A DNA stretch of 27,534 nucleotides from JABDGZ01 sp964483785 (GCA_964483785.1 CAZACW010000028.1:1-27534); one strand, 5' to 3'. Counted from the stretch's first letter, positions 14,235 to 22,728 are shown. The notes: generated by a model not told the origin, from the sequence alone. Numbers and translations: made by a program.

Positions 14235-15680
14235 ATGTTTGGCGCTGATAAACCCTATTTGACAATTTATATCAACGACGGCGTGGTCAAGGTCGCCCAG
14301 GCCAGCAGTTCCGGGAGCCTGGAGAAAATTGCCCGCGCCTCCTATCTGGCCTCCGCCGGCGGCGGGGCAGACGCGGCAGGGGCCTTAAGGACCGTGCTGG
14401 GCGGGTTCAACCGCAAGGCCGCCGTAGTTTGCGCCGTGCCGGCCAACGCGGCCACGGCCAAGACCATCGAAGTCCCTTCCACCGATCCCGAAGAAATCAA
14501 GTCCATCATCAATTTGCAGGCCTCCCGCCACACGCCCTACTCGAGGGAAGAGGTCCTGATCAGCTATATGAATTTGGGACTCACGGCGGCCAACAACACC
14601 CGCCTGCTCTTGGTGATTGTGCAGCGCGATGTGGTCAAGGAGAGGATCTCGGCCATGGAACAGGCCGGGCTCGACGTGGAAAAGGTGCTGTTTGTGCCCG
14701 AGGCCCAGGCCCGCTTATGCGCCAGGCTCATGAATATCAAAAGGGACTCCGCGCCCGTGGGGATCATGGATTTTGCCTTCAACGCAGCCACGTATTTGGT
14801 CCTGGCCCGGGGGGTCCTGCTGTTTGTGCGGCACATTCCCGTCGGGGTCAAGGCCCTGCTGGCCGCAGGAGACGCGCCGGCCCGCTTGCAGGAGGAGATC
14901 GGCAAGTCCATGGAGGCCTGCGCGCAGGAAAACAATGCCGCGGCGCCCGCCGCGTATACCGTGACATCAGGACAGCAGGCCGTGGTCAATGCCCTGCCGG
15001 CCCTCAAGCAGGCCCTGAACATCGAATTGTCCGTCAGCACCCTGGCGGACCTGTTGAAATGCCCCAAGTCCCTGCGCAAAAAATTGGAGAGCGATTTCGG
15101 CGATGATTCCTTCTTAGACGTGATCGCCCCCTCGATCACCGGCGGCCGCTGCGAGATCAATTTGATGCCGGAGGAAATGGTCCTCAAGAAAACCGTGGAC
15201 CGCCAGAGCAAGGAGGGCAGCCGCTCGGTGGTGGCCGCCGTGGTCCTAATGGTGCTGGCCGGCGTCCTGATGATGAGCAAGATTTATTTCAAGGACACCT
15301 TTTTGAACAAGAACCTGCGCCAGCAGTTTGCGCCCCAGATCGAGCAGGTGCAAAAGCTCGAGTCCCAGATGGGCAAGGTGAAGCTCGTGCGCGGGTATCT
15401 TAAGAGCCGCATGGTTTCCCTGGATGTCCTGCATGAGCTGTATGTGATGACCCCGCATTCGGTGTATTTGAACGCCATCGCCATGGACGAGGACGGCCTG
15501 GTCACCATCGACGGGATCACGGACTCGATGTCGCAGGTCTTTTCCTACGTCAAGTCGCTCAATGATTCCCTGGTGTTTAAAGAAGCCAAGACCAAGTCCA
15601 CCGCCACGAAGAAGGACAACAGCGGCAAGGACGTGGCCGCTTTTCAAATCGAGTTTCGCATGGACAAGGAGCAGGCGTGA
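14235..15680 (+). CDS. gspL: GspL-like protein (PilM-PilN type fusion)
   Basis: 481-aa inner-membrane assembly protein. Residues 5-320 resemble the actin-like PilM/GspL cytoplasmic fold (YLTIYINDGVVKVAQ near the start; AVPANAATAKTIEVP; EEIKSIINLQASRHTPYS near 86-103). The EINLMPEEM element at 307-315 is the typical opening of PilN. A single membrane helix is at 331-350, followed by a coiled coil and a periplasmic ferredoxin-like PilN/GspL domain (DEDGLVTIDGITDSMSQVFS). In the T2SS it recruits GspE to the inner membrane with GspM. It overlaps the PilO-like gene by 4 nt (GTGA). Confidence 0.88.
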   Translation: MFGADKPYLTIYINDGVVKVAQASSSGSLEKIARASYLASAGGGADAAGALRTVLGGFNRKAAVVCAVPANAATAKTIEVPSTDPEEIKSIINLQASRHTPYSREEVLISYMNLGLTAANNTRLLLVIVQRDVVKERISAMEQAGLDVEKVLFVPEAQARLCARLMNIKRDSAPVGIMDFAFNAATYLVLARGVLLFVRHIPVGVKALLAAGDAPARLQEEIGKSMEACAQENNAAAPAAYTVTSGQQAVVNALPALKQALNIELSVSTLADLLKCPKSLRKKLESDFGDDSFLDVIAPSITGGRCEINLMPEEMVLKKTVDRQSKEGSRSVVAAVVLMVLAGVLMMSKIYFKDTFLNKNLRQQFAPQIEQVQKLESQMGKVKLVRGYLKSRMVSLDVLHELYVMTPHSVYLNAIAMDEDGLVTIDGITDSMSQVFSYVKSLNDSLVFKEAKTKSTATKKDNSGKDVAAFQIEFRMDKEQA

Positions 15681-16300
15681 ACGGGATCTTTGCATTCATC
15701 TCCGGCCTGAACGGAGGCCAAAAAAAATTGCTGATCGTCACGATGGTGGTGGTGGTCGCGGCCCTTTGCGACCGCCTCCTGATCGCGCCGACCATGTCCC
15801 GCCTGGCCTCGATCAACGAGGACATCGCCAAGGAAGAGGACCTGATCAAGCGGGACCTGCATTTTCTAAGCTATAAGGACCGCATCCTCCAGCAAAGCGG
15901 CGAGATCGCCCCGTATCTCACCAAGTCCTTTTCCACGGACGAAGAAATGATCGCGGGCTTCTTGAAGAAAATCGAAAATTTGGCCGGCCGCTCCAAGGTC
16001 ACCCTGATCAAGGTCAATCCCGCGCCCGGCGAGCAGGAGACGCAGTTCTGGAAATACCAGGCCTATCTGGAATGTTCCGGCGATCTTGCGGACGTGGTGA
16101 CCTTCATGCATCTGATCAACACGGACGCCAATCTGATGAAGGTGCTTAAGTTTAATCTCAGCTCCAAAAAGACGGACTCCGACGAAGTCAAGGCGACGAT
16201 GACCATCGAGAAGATCGTGGTCCCGGACAAGCCCATGCCGCCGAAGCCTGCGGACACCAATCCCAATGCGCCTCCCGCGACAACTACCCCTGCTGCTTAG
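15677..16300 (+). CDS. gspM: GspM/PilO-like assembly protein
   Basis: 207-aa bitopic protein with a GTG start inside the gspL stop. A membrane helix spans about residues 17-37 (LLIVTMVVVVAALCDRLLIA), followed by a coiled coil and a PilO/GspM ferredoxin-like domain (KIENLAGRSKVTLIKVNPAP, FMHLINTDANLMKVLKFNL). The last 20 residues are a P/T/A-rich tail. It should pair with the PilN part of GspL. Its end overlaps the TPR gene by 35 nt. PilO rather than classical GspM is the closer resemblance, which is common in non-proteobacterial T2SS. Confidence 0.82.
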   Translation: MNGIFAFISGLNGGQKKLLIVTMVVVVAALCDRLLIAPTMSRLASINEDIAKEEDLIKRDLHFLSYKDRILQQSGEIAPYLTKSFSTDEEMIAGFLKKIENLAGRSKVTLIKVNPAPGEQETQFWKYQAYLECSGDLADVVTFMHLINTDANLMKVLKFNLSSKKTDSDEVKATMTIEKIVVPDKPMPPKPADTNPNAPPATTTPAA

Positions 16301-16487
16301 CATTCTTTGCGCCTCTTGGACGGCCGCTCCTTGGGTGTTCGCCCAGGTGGACGGGATCAGGGAGGTCTATGAGCGCGCGGAAAGCGCCTACAACAATAAG
16401 CAGTATGACCGGGCCCTGGACCTTTACCAGAGCCTGATCAAGATTGTGCCCACCTTTGCCCCGGCCTACAACGGCTGGGCCCTGGCC

Positions 16488-16739
16488 ACCGGGGCCCCCG
16501 AGGAGACACCCGCCAATGGCACGCGGCAGGGCATCGTCGCGGCGGTGTCGGCCACCGGTGCGGTTATCACCAGCGCGGGCATCGTGTTGGCCGCCGTGTT
16601 CTGCGTGCTCGGTGTGCTGCCCCTGATCGTGCTCACCCAGATCGGCATCATCGTCGGCCTCTGCTTCGCCCTGGGCGCCTGTGGCCTAGGCTTCNNNNNN
16701 NNNNGTGGAGACGGTCCAGATGCCACTTAATTCCCAGCC
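16488..16739 (+). other. MMPL/RND-transporter-like fragment inside TPR gene (probable assembly chimera)
   Basis: The encoded segment EETPANGTRQGIVAAV followed by ATGAVITSAGIVLAAVF, LGVLPLIVLTQIG and IIVGLCFALGA closely follows the conserved motif of MMPL-family transporters: GTREG...ATGGVITSAGIVLAATF...LPLVFLTQIGFIVAFG. It is cut off by the 10-N gap after CGLGF. Its base composition and content do not belong to a TPR protein. Boundaries are estimated from where the TPR reading resumes and may be off by about 15 nt. Confidence 0.72.
16695..16704. other. Assembly gap (10 N)
   Basis: Ten undetermined bases inside the foreign-looking segment of the TPR gene. Confidence 0.98.
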
Positions 16740-17414
16740 GCCAACGAGGCTGCCGGCGGGGATGAGGAAAAAACCATCGCCTATTTAAAAACAGCGATCA
16801 GCTATGACCCGAAACTGTCCTTGGCCTATGACAATCTGGGGCGGATCTATTACGACCGCCAGGACCCGGACAGTGCCCAGGATTGTTTCGAGAAGGCCTT
16901 GAAGATCGACCCTCATCTGACCAGCGCCCAGCTGAGTCTGGCGTGGATCAATCTCTTGATCAGGTCCAAGCCCCTGACCGCGATCAAATATTTTAAAATG
17001 GCCTTGAAGACCGCCAATGACCCCAAGATCTATTACGGCCTGGGTTCCGCGTATTTCGCCAGCAATCAGCGCAACGAAGCCATGGACATGATCACCAAAC
17101 TGCATGAATTGGGCGAAGAGGATTTGGCCTCGCGCCTGGAATCCTCCATGCGCGATAATTCCTTAGTCAACACGGACTCCGGCCAAAACACCCAAGGCCC
17201 CGCGGCAGCTCCGGCGGGCATGGGCCCGCTCGAAGCCACCACGGATGCGCCCTCCGGCATGCAGGCCCGCCTGCGCGGCAAATTATCGGATTATTAATTT
17301 ACTTTCAGTTTAAGTTTGATCTCTCTCCGACGCTGATTCTACTGGAAAACGCTTTCCCCAAAGCCTTCATACGTCATTGAATTCTTATGTCTATATGTTT
17401 TACTTGATATAGAT

Positions 17415-20048
17415 ATGAGACAGCCCCCATTCAACCACATATTTTTAAAAATCTTCCTGACATGGATATTTGCTTTGTATGGTCTTGGCCCTTTACCTCC
17501 TTCTTATGCGGAAGATTATCAATTGTCGGCTCCGGGGAGCATGGTCCATTTGAGTCCCAAATTTGATCCGCCTATCCTTAAAGGGTTAAGAGTTTATCCC
17601 GATAATCCATTTCGATTTGATTTCATCTTAGACCAAGGCAATTCGGCGCTGCCTGCCAGGGGAGAAGGGGACAGTCCCTTGGGAAACAATGAAAAGGGGA
17701 CAGTCCCCTTCTCTGAAAGCGCCCCAGGGAAATCACCTGACGCCTTAAAGCAAGAATCTAACAAGCTGATCAAATACTTCCTAGCTAGTTTAACCATTCC
17801 TGAGAAAGACCTTTGGGTGAACTTAAGCCCTTATGAGAAGGATAGGATCATTCCTGATGCCTTTGGAAAAACTGAAATGGGCCGGGATCTTTTGGCTGAA
17901 GACTATATCCTCAAGCAAATCACATCCAGCCTGATCTATCCGGAAGGAGAGACAGGAAAAAAGTTTTGGAAGAAAGTCTATGCCGAAGCTGCGGATAGAT
18001 TCAAGACAACAGACATTCCGGTGAGCACATTCAACAAGGTGTGGATCGTTCCTGAAAAGGCTGTGGTCTATGAAAATGCCAAGATCGGTGCAGCCTATGT
18101 TGAGGATTCCAGATTAAAGGTGATGTTAGAAGAAGATTATTTATCAACACAAAAACATCAGTTGACCCCTAGCGCTGATCTTTTGGGCAAACAAGTCCTT
18201 AAAGACATCGTTCTTCCAGAATTGACCAAGGAAGTCAACACAGGGGCCAACTTTGCCCAGCTTCGAGAAGTCTATAACTCATTGATCCTGGCCTCCTGGT
18301 ATAAGAAAAAAATCAAGGACAGCATACTTCAGGCGGTGTATGAGGATAAAAATAAAATTACAGGGGTGGATTCCAAGAGTACCATAAATCCTCGGTTGAT
18401 CTACCAGCGTTACCTTCAAGCTTTCAAACGGGGCGTTTATAACTATATCAAGGAGGAGCGGGACCCTGTGACCCAGGAAATGATCCCGAGGAAATACTTT
18501 TCGGGAGGATGGTCGTGCACTCATTTGGATTCGGCCATGACCATAAAGCCTTTTCAAGGCTCATGGGGAGTGATCGCCAGATTGGCACGCAAGACCGGAG
18601 TATTTGTAATCCGGGCCAGCGTTGAAAATGTCAAGACTGAAAGTCCGTCCGCTTTAAGGCGCCGGGCCATGATAGGGGGATTAAGCGCGTTACTTTTACC
18701 TCAGATGCTGGCGGCTTGTGCCCATCCGGAATGGCCTGCCGTTAATACAGAAGGCCCCCGGCAATGGGAGGGAAAAAATTTGTATGCCATCGGTCAAAAG
18801 CATAGAAGTCAATTTATTTTTGGCGATATGTTTAAATTTTTTAATGAATTTACTGCTCCTGTGGATCAACAAAGCTTACAAGAACGTCAAGCCAAGCTGA
18901 AGGAATTTATGGCCCAAAATGAGGACATTTTGGACAGTTACCGTATGGACCTTCTTTTGATAAGACAATGGATTCAACAGGTCCGATCCGGGACCATAGT
19001 CACTGAAGATAGCCCCAAAGATTATGAGAAAGGTATGAAAGATATAAAAGAAATATACCCCAAAATTATTCAAGTTTTGGATGCCTTGCATTTCGATCAG
19101 GACCAGGCCAAGAATTTATTATTAATCATGTACGGCCCGGCCTACTATTCCGATTTTTTTGGATATTTGGGAAACCAGATTAAAATAGTGCCCATTGAAA
19201 ACAACGATTCTAAAGGCGAAGCTCTTAGATTGCTGCCGGAATTAGTCAAGAATCTGTTTGAGTTTGTGCCGAATCTGGAATATGAATCAAGAGTCCGCCG
19301 GCTCGGGTATGAAGAGGCCAAAAATGAAATCAAGGAAATGGTCGGGATAATGAAGACATTTGTGGTCGGCATGGCCCGTGAATCAGATATTCGTCGTTTA
19401 AAACATATGATGACAGATCAGGAACTCAAATATTTTGAACCTTTTGAATTGACCGCCCGGGTCTTCGCTCACAACATCAATGACCGCAACAAGGACATCA
19501 TGGGGAATATAAGGGATTTGACCGATGCAAACATTTTAATTGCAATTGGAGCGTTCCATGTTTATGGGCTTCAAGAGATGGCCATGGGTCGATGGAGGGT
19601 ATTAAAGAATGATGCCATTAATTTTTTTGTAATCCAAGATCAGATGCTTGATCAAATGCTCTCAACCATCATGGAACCTTATCGGAATCTGGAAAGGGAC
19701 AGGGCCCAATTGTCTGCCAAGCAGGGGGTATTGTCAAAGACAACAGATCGTGTTGCTATGGATTTTACAAAGCATATATTGGTTCAAAGAAATACAAATC
19801 AAAAACAACGAGAAAGCAGGGCCATAGTCTATGACCAGACGATGGCTGAGAAGGGCGGTATTGATTTAACAACAGGCATGTCTTCTTTGGAAATTAATAA
19901 TAAAGGGCAAGGGATCAAATTCCGGATAGACCCGTCTTTATATCAACAGCTAAAAAACGCTCCAGGGTTCATACCCGTCATTATTGACATTACTCCTTTA
20001 AAAGATTTGACAGGATTTTTGGGCCTGTCCCGGCAGGTCAATAAATGA
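17415..20048 (+). CDS. Large modular exported protein with internal Tat/lipobox-like signal and TraB/TIKI-like core
   Basis: 877-aa protein. Residues 1-32 form a signal peptide ending SYAED. Residues about 33-400 form an unrecognised domain (SPYEKDRIIPDAFGKTEMGR, YPEGETGKKFWKKVYAEA, VWIVPEKA) of a kind I associate with large exported proteins of Omnitrophota, without a database check. At 415-435 an internal signal-like segment has RRR, a hydrophobic stretch and the lipobox LAAC. From about 455 to 740 the pattern fits TraB/PrgY/TIKI proteins: GQKH (460-463), VPIENND (592-598), DRNKDIMGNI (690-699) and GAFH (712-715), the two GxxH motifs being expected metal ligands. The C-terminal GGIDLT...VPVIIDITPL-like region (about 815-870) may be another module. 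DNA here is clearly more AT-rich than the flanking operons. It converges with the STT3-like gene, overlapping by 11 nt. Function uncertain; a membrane or secreted metallohydrolase is possible. Confidence 0.8.
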   Translation: MRQPPFNHIFLKIFLTWIFALYGLGPLPPSYAEDYQLSAPGSMVHLSPKFDPPILKGLRVYPDNPFRFDFILDQGNSALPARGEGDSPLGNNEKGTVPFSESAPGKSPDALKQESNKLIKYFLASLTIPEKDLWVNLSPYEKDRIIPDAFGKTEMGRDLLAEDYILKQITSSLIYPEGETGKKFWKKVYAEAADRFKTTDIPVSTFNKVWIVPEKAVVYENAKIGAAYVEDSRLKVMLEEDYLSTQKHQLTPSADLLGKQVLKDIVLPELTKEVNTGANFAQLREVYNSLILASWYKKKIKDSILQAVYEDKNKITGVDSKSTINPRLIYQRYLQAFKRGVYNYIKEERDPVTQEMIPRKYFSGGWSCTHLDSAMTIKPFQGSWGVIARLARKTGVFVIRASVENVKTESPSALRRRAMIGGLSALLLPQMLAACAHPEWPAVNTEGPRQWEGKNLYAIGQKHRSQFIFGDMFKFFNEFTAPVDQQSLQERQAKLKEFMAQNEDILDSYRMDLLLIRQWIQQVRSGTIVTEDSPKDYEKGMKDIKEIYPKIIQVLDALHFDQDQAKNLLLIMYGPAYYSDFFGYLGNQIKIVPIENNDSKGEALRLLPELVKNLFEFVPNLEYESRVRRLGYEEAKNEIKEMVGIMKTFVVGMARESDIRRLKHMMTDQELKYFEPFELTARVFAHNINDRNKDIMGNIRDLTDANILIAIGAFHVYGLQEMAMGRWRVLKNDAINFFVIQDQMLDQMLSTIMEPYRNLERDRAQLSAKQGVLSKTTDRVAMDFTKHILVQRNTNQKQRESRAIVYDQTMAEKGGIDLTTGMSSLEINNKGQGIKFRIDPSLYQQLKNAPGFIPVIIDITPLKDLTGFLGLSRQVNK
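17665..17710. repeat. Pair of GGGGACAGTCCC palindromes within coding sequence
   Basis: AAGGGGACAGTCCCTT at 17665-17680 and AAGGGGACAGTCCCCTT at 17694-17710, 13 nt apart; together AGAAGGGGAC...GTCCCCTTCT can also pair as one larger hairpin. This motif is a dispersed REP-type palindrome in several bacterial groups, often seen in proteins as KGTVPF, as here (EKGTVPFSE, residues 93-101). It is in frame in the linker between signal peptide region and first domain of the 877-aa protein. Confidence 0.8.
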
Positions 20049-22476
20049 CTTGAAAAACTTTGATGCGGGTGCGGCCGGTCAGATCGTGGCTTAAGACAAG
20101 CGGCTTGAAATATTTGTACCCTGCCCCGTCGAAATAATACAATCTCATGATCATGGAATTGGCAAGCGCACGGTCCATGAGCCGGGCCGCGTACTGGCCG
20201 TCCTCCTGGTAAAGCACCACGGAATAATTCAGCATGCCGCCGGGATTTAAGTGTTCCGTGACCGCGCCGTCCTTGATAAAGAACACGCTCAACGGCGCTC
20301 CGGTCCCGTAGGTGGGGGACTGGATTTTCGCGTCCATGGTGTCGAGGTCAATGGTCAGGTTTTCCGGAAACAGCAATTGATTGTTGCTGCGGGCGATCAG
20401 GGCCAGGGGCGGGCTGTATTTGGGCGGGCCTCCCATGGTGGTCCATAGAAAATCAATGAAATCAGAAGAGCCGCGCGGCGGCACGCCCTTGAGCATGTCC
20501 GGGTCGGCATTGACCTGCTCTATCTTTTTGATGTTCCAGCGCCCGGTAAAGGCGATCATCAGATTATCATCCACCAGTTCGTTATAGACCAGCACATAAC
20601 TGTGGGGCGCTTGACCGTGCGTCAAGGGCAGAAGTTCTGCGATCTGCTTATCGCTGAGAATCCCTTTGAGGAATTGGCCGGCCTGGGCCCTGTCTAACGG
20701 GGCCACGGCCAACAGCAGGCTGGCAGCGTCCGAGAGTTTCAGGCCGCTGTGCACCAGATATTCCGCCGCGCGATTACCGCCGGTATTGAGCATGCGCAGA
20801 ATGCCCCGCGCCTGGTTTTCATCCTGGCTTAAAAACATGTTTCCCATCCAATAGCCGGCCGGGCCCTGGTCCAGGGAGGCTCCGTCAAAAGGCACGCCGC
20901 GCCGCGCCATGGCCTTGATAAAATGCCCCGGCGCCCACCAGGTGTTGACGATGCTGTCCTCGGGCGTGCCGGTCCTGATCTTGGCCAGGGCCTCGTCCCA
21001 GGTCGAATTGTAAATGGGTGTCAGGATGGTGCGGATGTCCCGGTTGGCATCAAAAAGCACCAGCGCGATCAAAAGCCCTGCCAAAGGCCAGCCCACTGAG
21101 CGCAGGCTGCTGAAGCGGTTGACTGCCGAGGCTGCCAGGACACTCAAAGGGATGGTGGCAAACAGGACAAAGCGTTCTCCGCTGAAGCTTAAGGCCAGTG
21201 TCACCACCAGGAATATCGAAATAATCAAGGTGTCGATGCTGCGGTTCTGGCGGACATTCTGCAGGGCCTGGCGCAGCCCCCAGACCAGGCCTCCGAAAGC
21301 CAACAGTAAAAATATCGGGCCGCCGGCCGAGGTGCTGATATCGGCCAGGGACGTTTTTTTCAATTCTCCGACGGACAAGAACTGGTTCGGCCAAAGGTCC
21401 AGGCCGCGGTGATTGAATTTGCTCAACTCGCCGAACCCTTCCTTAAAGAGGATAAAATAGTCCTGGAAGGAAAAGCATATGCCTATGGCCAGGAGGCTGG
21501 TGCCGGCGCCGATGGCCAGAAACAAAAGGTTTTGTTTTGCGTGCGGCAGGTCTTTTTTGATGAAGGCATTAAAGGCCGCGGCGCACAGGGCGCAGGCCAG
21601 CCCCAATAAAAAGGTAAAGCCCCAGCCCTGCCAGAACAAAGCATAGACGGAAACAACAACGCCAAAGATCCACGCCCACGCATAGCCTTCTTTTTTCGCG
21701 GCCGGCCGCAAGGCCAGAAAAAGACAGCCCAGCGCCAGTAAGGGGAAAAGGAGATTGTAAGGGTCGGTGCGAAACCACCCTAAAGCGCCGCGCTTTAAGT
21801 TGATGGGCGCCATGATCAAAAACAGGGCGCCGACAAAGGAAGCTGTGACGGAATAATTCAAGACCCGGCAGACCCACAAAAAAGCCGCGATGATGAACAG
21901 ATAGGTGAACAAGGGCACATAGGCCACCGCGGTCATGAGGGGAATTTGCGGATCAAAAATTTGCAGCAGCTTATAAATAAGGAAGCCCCAGTACGGATGC
22001 AGGGTAAAGGGCTGCCAGAACCCGAAAGGCGCGCACATCAGGGGATTGAAGTATTTGCTGCCCTTGATGATCTTGGCGATGCGGCCCGTGTGGACGATAT
22101 TTTCGGTAAGATTGTAAAAGTCAAAAGGGTCGGATTCCAACAGGTAAATTTTCTGCGGCGGGGCGCCGGGCTGGCGGCTTAGGCCCGCGGTCACCCGGTC
22201 TATGGCCTGCAGGAATTTTTCCTTGTCCGTGTGCAGGGTTTGGTTCAGTTTGTCCTCGGCAAAATGCACGGCCATGGCCGGAGGCATTTCAGGCGCCTGG
22301 CTGACGATTTGTTTGAGAAAGGTCTGCTTCAGATTGTAGATGACCAAGAGGGTGGCTTGTTCGCGCGTATCGTCCCACATATGGGCGCGCAAGGGGTAGA
22401 GGCGGACATAACAGCTTAAGATGGCCAGGATCAGCCACGCCGTTGCCCACGGCCAGTATTTGATTTTGTTCTTCAT
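20038..22476 (-). CDS. STT3/AglB-like membrane oligosaccharyltransferase
   Basis: 812-aa polytopic membrane protein with about a dozen hydrophobic helices and a soluble C-terminal domain, the layout of STT3/PglB/AglB. Expected motifs: first-loop acidic motif SDPFDFYNLTENI (115-127), second D-containing motif GWFRTDPYNLLFPLL (233-247), a loop glutamate in SVGELKKTS (368-376), an arginine in SGERF (432-436), and the acceptor-binding signature as NTWWAPGH (511-518). The usual WWDxG aspartate is replaced by alanine, so acceptor choice may be altered. It would transfer a lipid-linked glycan to exported proteins or, as for some bacterial relatives, to another acceptor. A non-canonical GT-C glycosyltransferase is the alternative. 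Its promoter region holds two palindromic repeats; it converges on the 877-aa gene. Confidence 0.82.
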   Translation of the reverse strand: MKNKIKYWPWATAWLILAILSCYVRLYPLRAHMWDDTREQATLLVIYNLKQTFLKQIVSQAPEMPPAMAVHFAEDKLNQTLHTDKEKFLQAIDRVTAGLSRQPGAPPQKIYLLESDPFDFYNLTENIVHTGRIAKIIKGSKYFNPLMCAPFGFWQPFTLHPYWGFLIYKLLQIFDPQIPLMTAVAYVPLFTYLFIIAAFLWVCRVLNYSVTASFVGALFLIMAPINLKRGALGWFRTDPYNLLFPLLALGCLFLALRPAAKKEGYAWAWIFGVVVSVYALFWQGWGFTFLLGLACALCAAAFNAFIKKDLPHAKQNLLFLAIGAGTSLLAIGICFSFQDYFILFKEGFGELSKFNHRGLDLWPNQFLSVGELKKTSLADISTSAGGPIFLLLAFGGLVWGLRQALQNVRQNRSIDTLIISIFLVVTLALSFSGERFVLFATIPLSVLAASAVNRFSSLRSVGWPLAGLLIALVLFDANRDIRTILTPIYNSTWDEALAKIRTGTPEDSIVNTWWAPGHFIKAMARRGVPFDGASLDQGPAGYWMGNMFLSQDENQARGILRMLNTGGNRAAEYLVHSGLKLSDAASLLLAVAPLDRAQAGQFLKGILSDKQIAELLPLTHGQAPHSYVLVYNELVDDNLMIAFTGRWNIKKIEQVNADPDMLKGVPPRGSSDFIDFLWTTMGGPPKYSPPLALIARSNNQLLFPENLTIDLDTMDAKIQSPTYGTGAPLSVFFIKDGAVTEHLNPGGMLNYSVVLYQEDGQYAARLMDRALANSMIMRLYYFDGAGYKYFKPLVLSHDLTGRTRIKVFQVIY

Positions 22477-22496
22477 TTTTATATTGATTATTTATC

Positions 22497-22665
22497 TGAT
22501 GGGCAGGTAGATTATCATCGGCACGGGATATTTTGGCCGTCCGCTACGGTTTACGACAAATTTGTTTTATAGTAGCACTGGTATTTGAACAAATTTGTCG
22601 TAAAGCCTTGCGGACATTTGGCCAAAAATCCCTGATTGTGCCGATGACAATCTACCTGCCCATCA
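22497..22665. repeat. 169-bp imperfect palindrome (MITE-like)
   Basis: Left arm 22497-22566 and right arm 22588-22665 are reverse complements over most of their length with a few mismatches and short indels; loop of 21 nt. Termini TGATGGGCAGGTAGATT / AATCTACCTGCCCATCA and inner ends ACGACAAATTTGTT / AACAAATTTGTCGT are perfect or almost perfect. No coding potential. It occupies most of the 279-nt region upstream of the STT3-like gene, so it may affect its transcription. The structure resembles a non-autonomous terminal-inverted-repeat element or the remnant of an ssDNA-transposing element. Confidence 0.85.
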
Positions 22666-22670
22666 AATGA

Positions 22671-22728
22671 CCTTCACAACCCCGGAGGTTGTGATGGTAA
22701 ACCATCATAACCCCCGGGGTTGTGAAGG
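22671..22728. repeat. 58-bp REP-like inverted repeat, copy 2
   Basis: Left arm 22671-22698, 2-nt loop AA, right arm 22701-22728 with two mismatches. The left arm is identical to copy 1 at 14071. The element is flanked by CATCAAAT at 22661-22668 and 22731-22738, a possible 8-bp target duplication. It lies between the 3' end of the trypsin-like gene and the 169-bp palindrome. Confidence 0.88.

Larger units (their letters stand above)
16266..17297 (+). pseudogene. Exported TPR protein gene, interrupted by foreign/misassembled segment
   Basis: The beginning (signal peptide ending APWVFAQ, then one TPR, YNNKQYDRALDLYQSLIKIV) and the end (TPRs from TIAYLKTAISYDPKLSLAYD through residues ending LRGKLSDY) read in the same frame and join naturally: AYNGWALA would continue to ANEAAGGDEEKTIAYLK. 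Between them, about 16488-16739, lies a segment with no TPR character, a 10-N gap and an in-frame TAA at 16728. The native product is probably a periplasmic TPR protein serving the secretion system, and the interruption is probably an assembly error rather than a biological mutation. As written, translation would stop at 16730; a downstream frame could restart near TTG 16821. Confidence 0.8.

Noticed and set aside
16266..16730. A genuine TPR-plus-transmembrane fusion protein
   Set aside because: The hydrophobic part is a recognisable internal MMPL segment, touches an N gap, and interrupts a TPR frame that resumes in phase.
17298..17414. Clear promoter or terminator before the 877-aa gene
   Set aside because: The 117-nt AT-rich gap has only weak -10/-35 resemblance and a 5-bp hairpin (GGAAA/TTTCC); not strong enough to annotate.
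22497..22728. tRNA, riboswitch or other structured RNA gene upstream of the STT3-like gene
   Set aside because: The pairing is a long hairpin and a nested REP; no cloverleaf or known aptamer pattern is visible.
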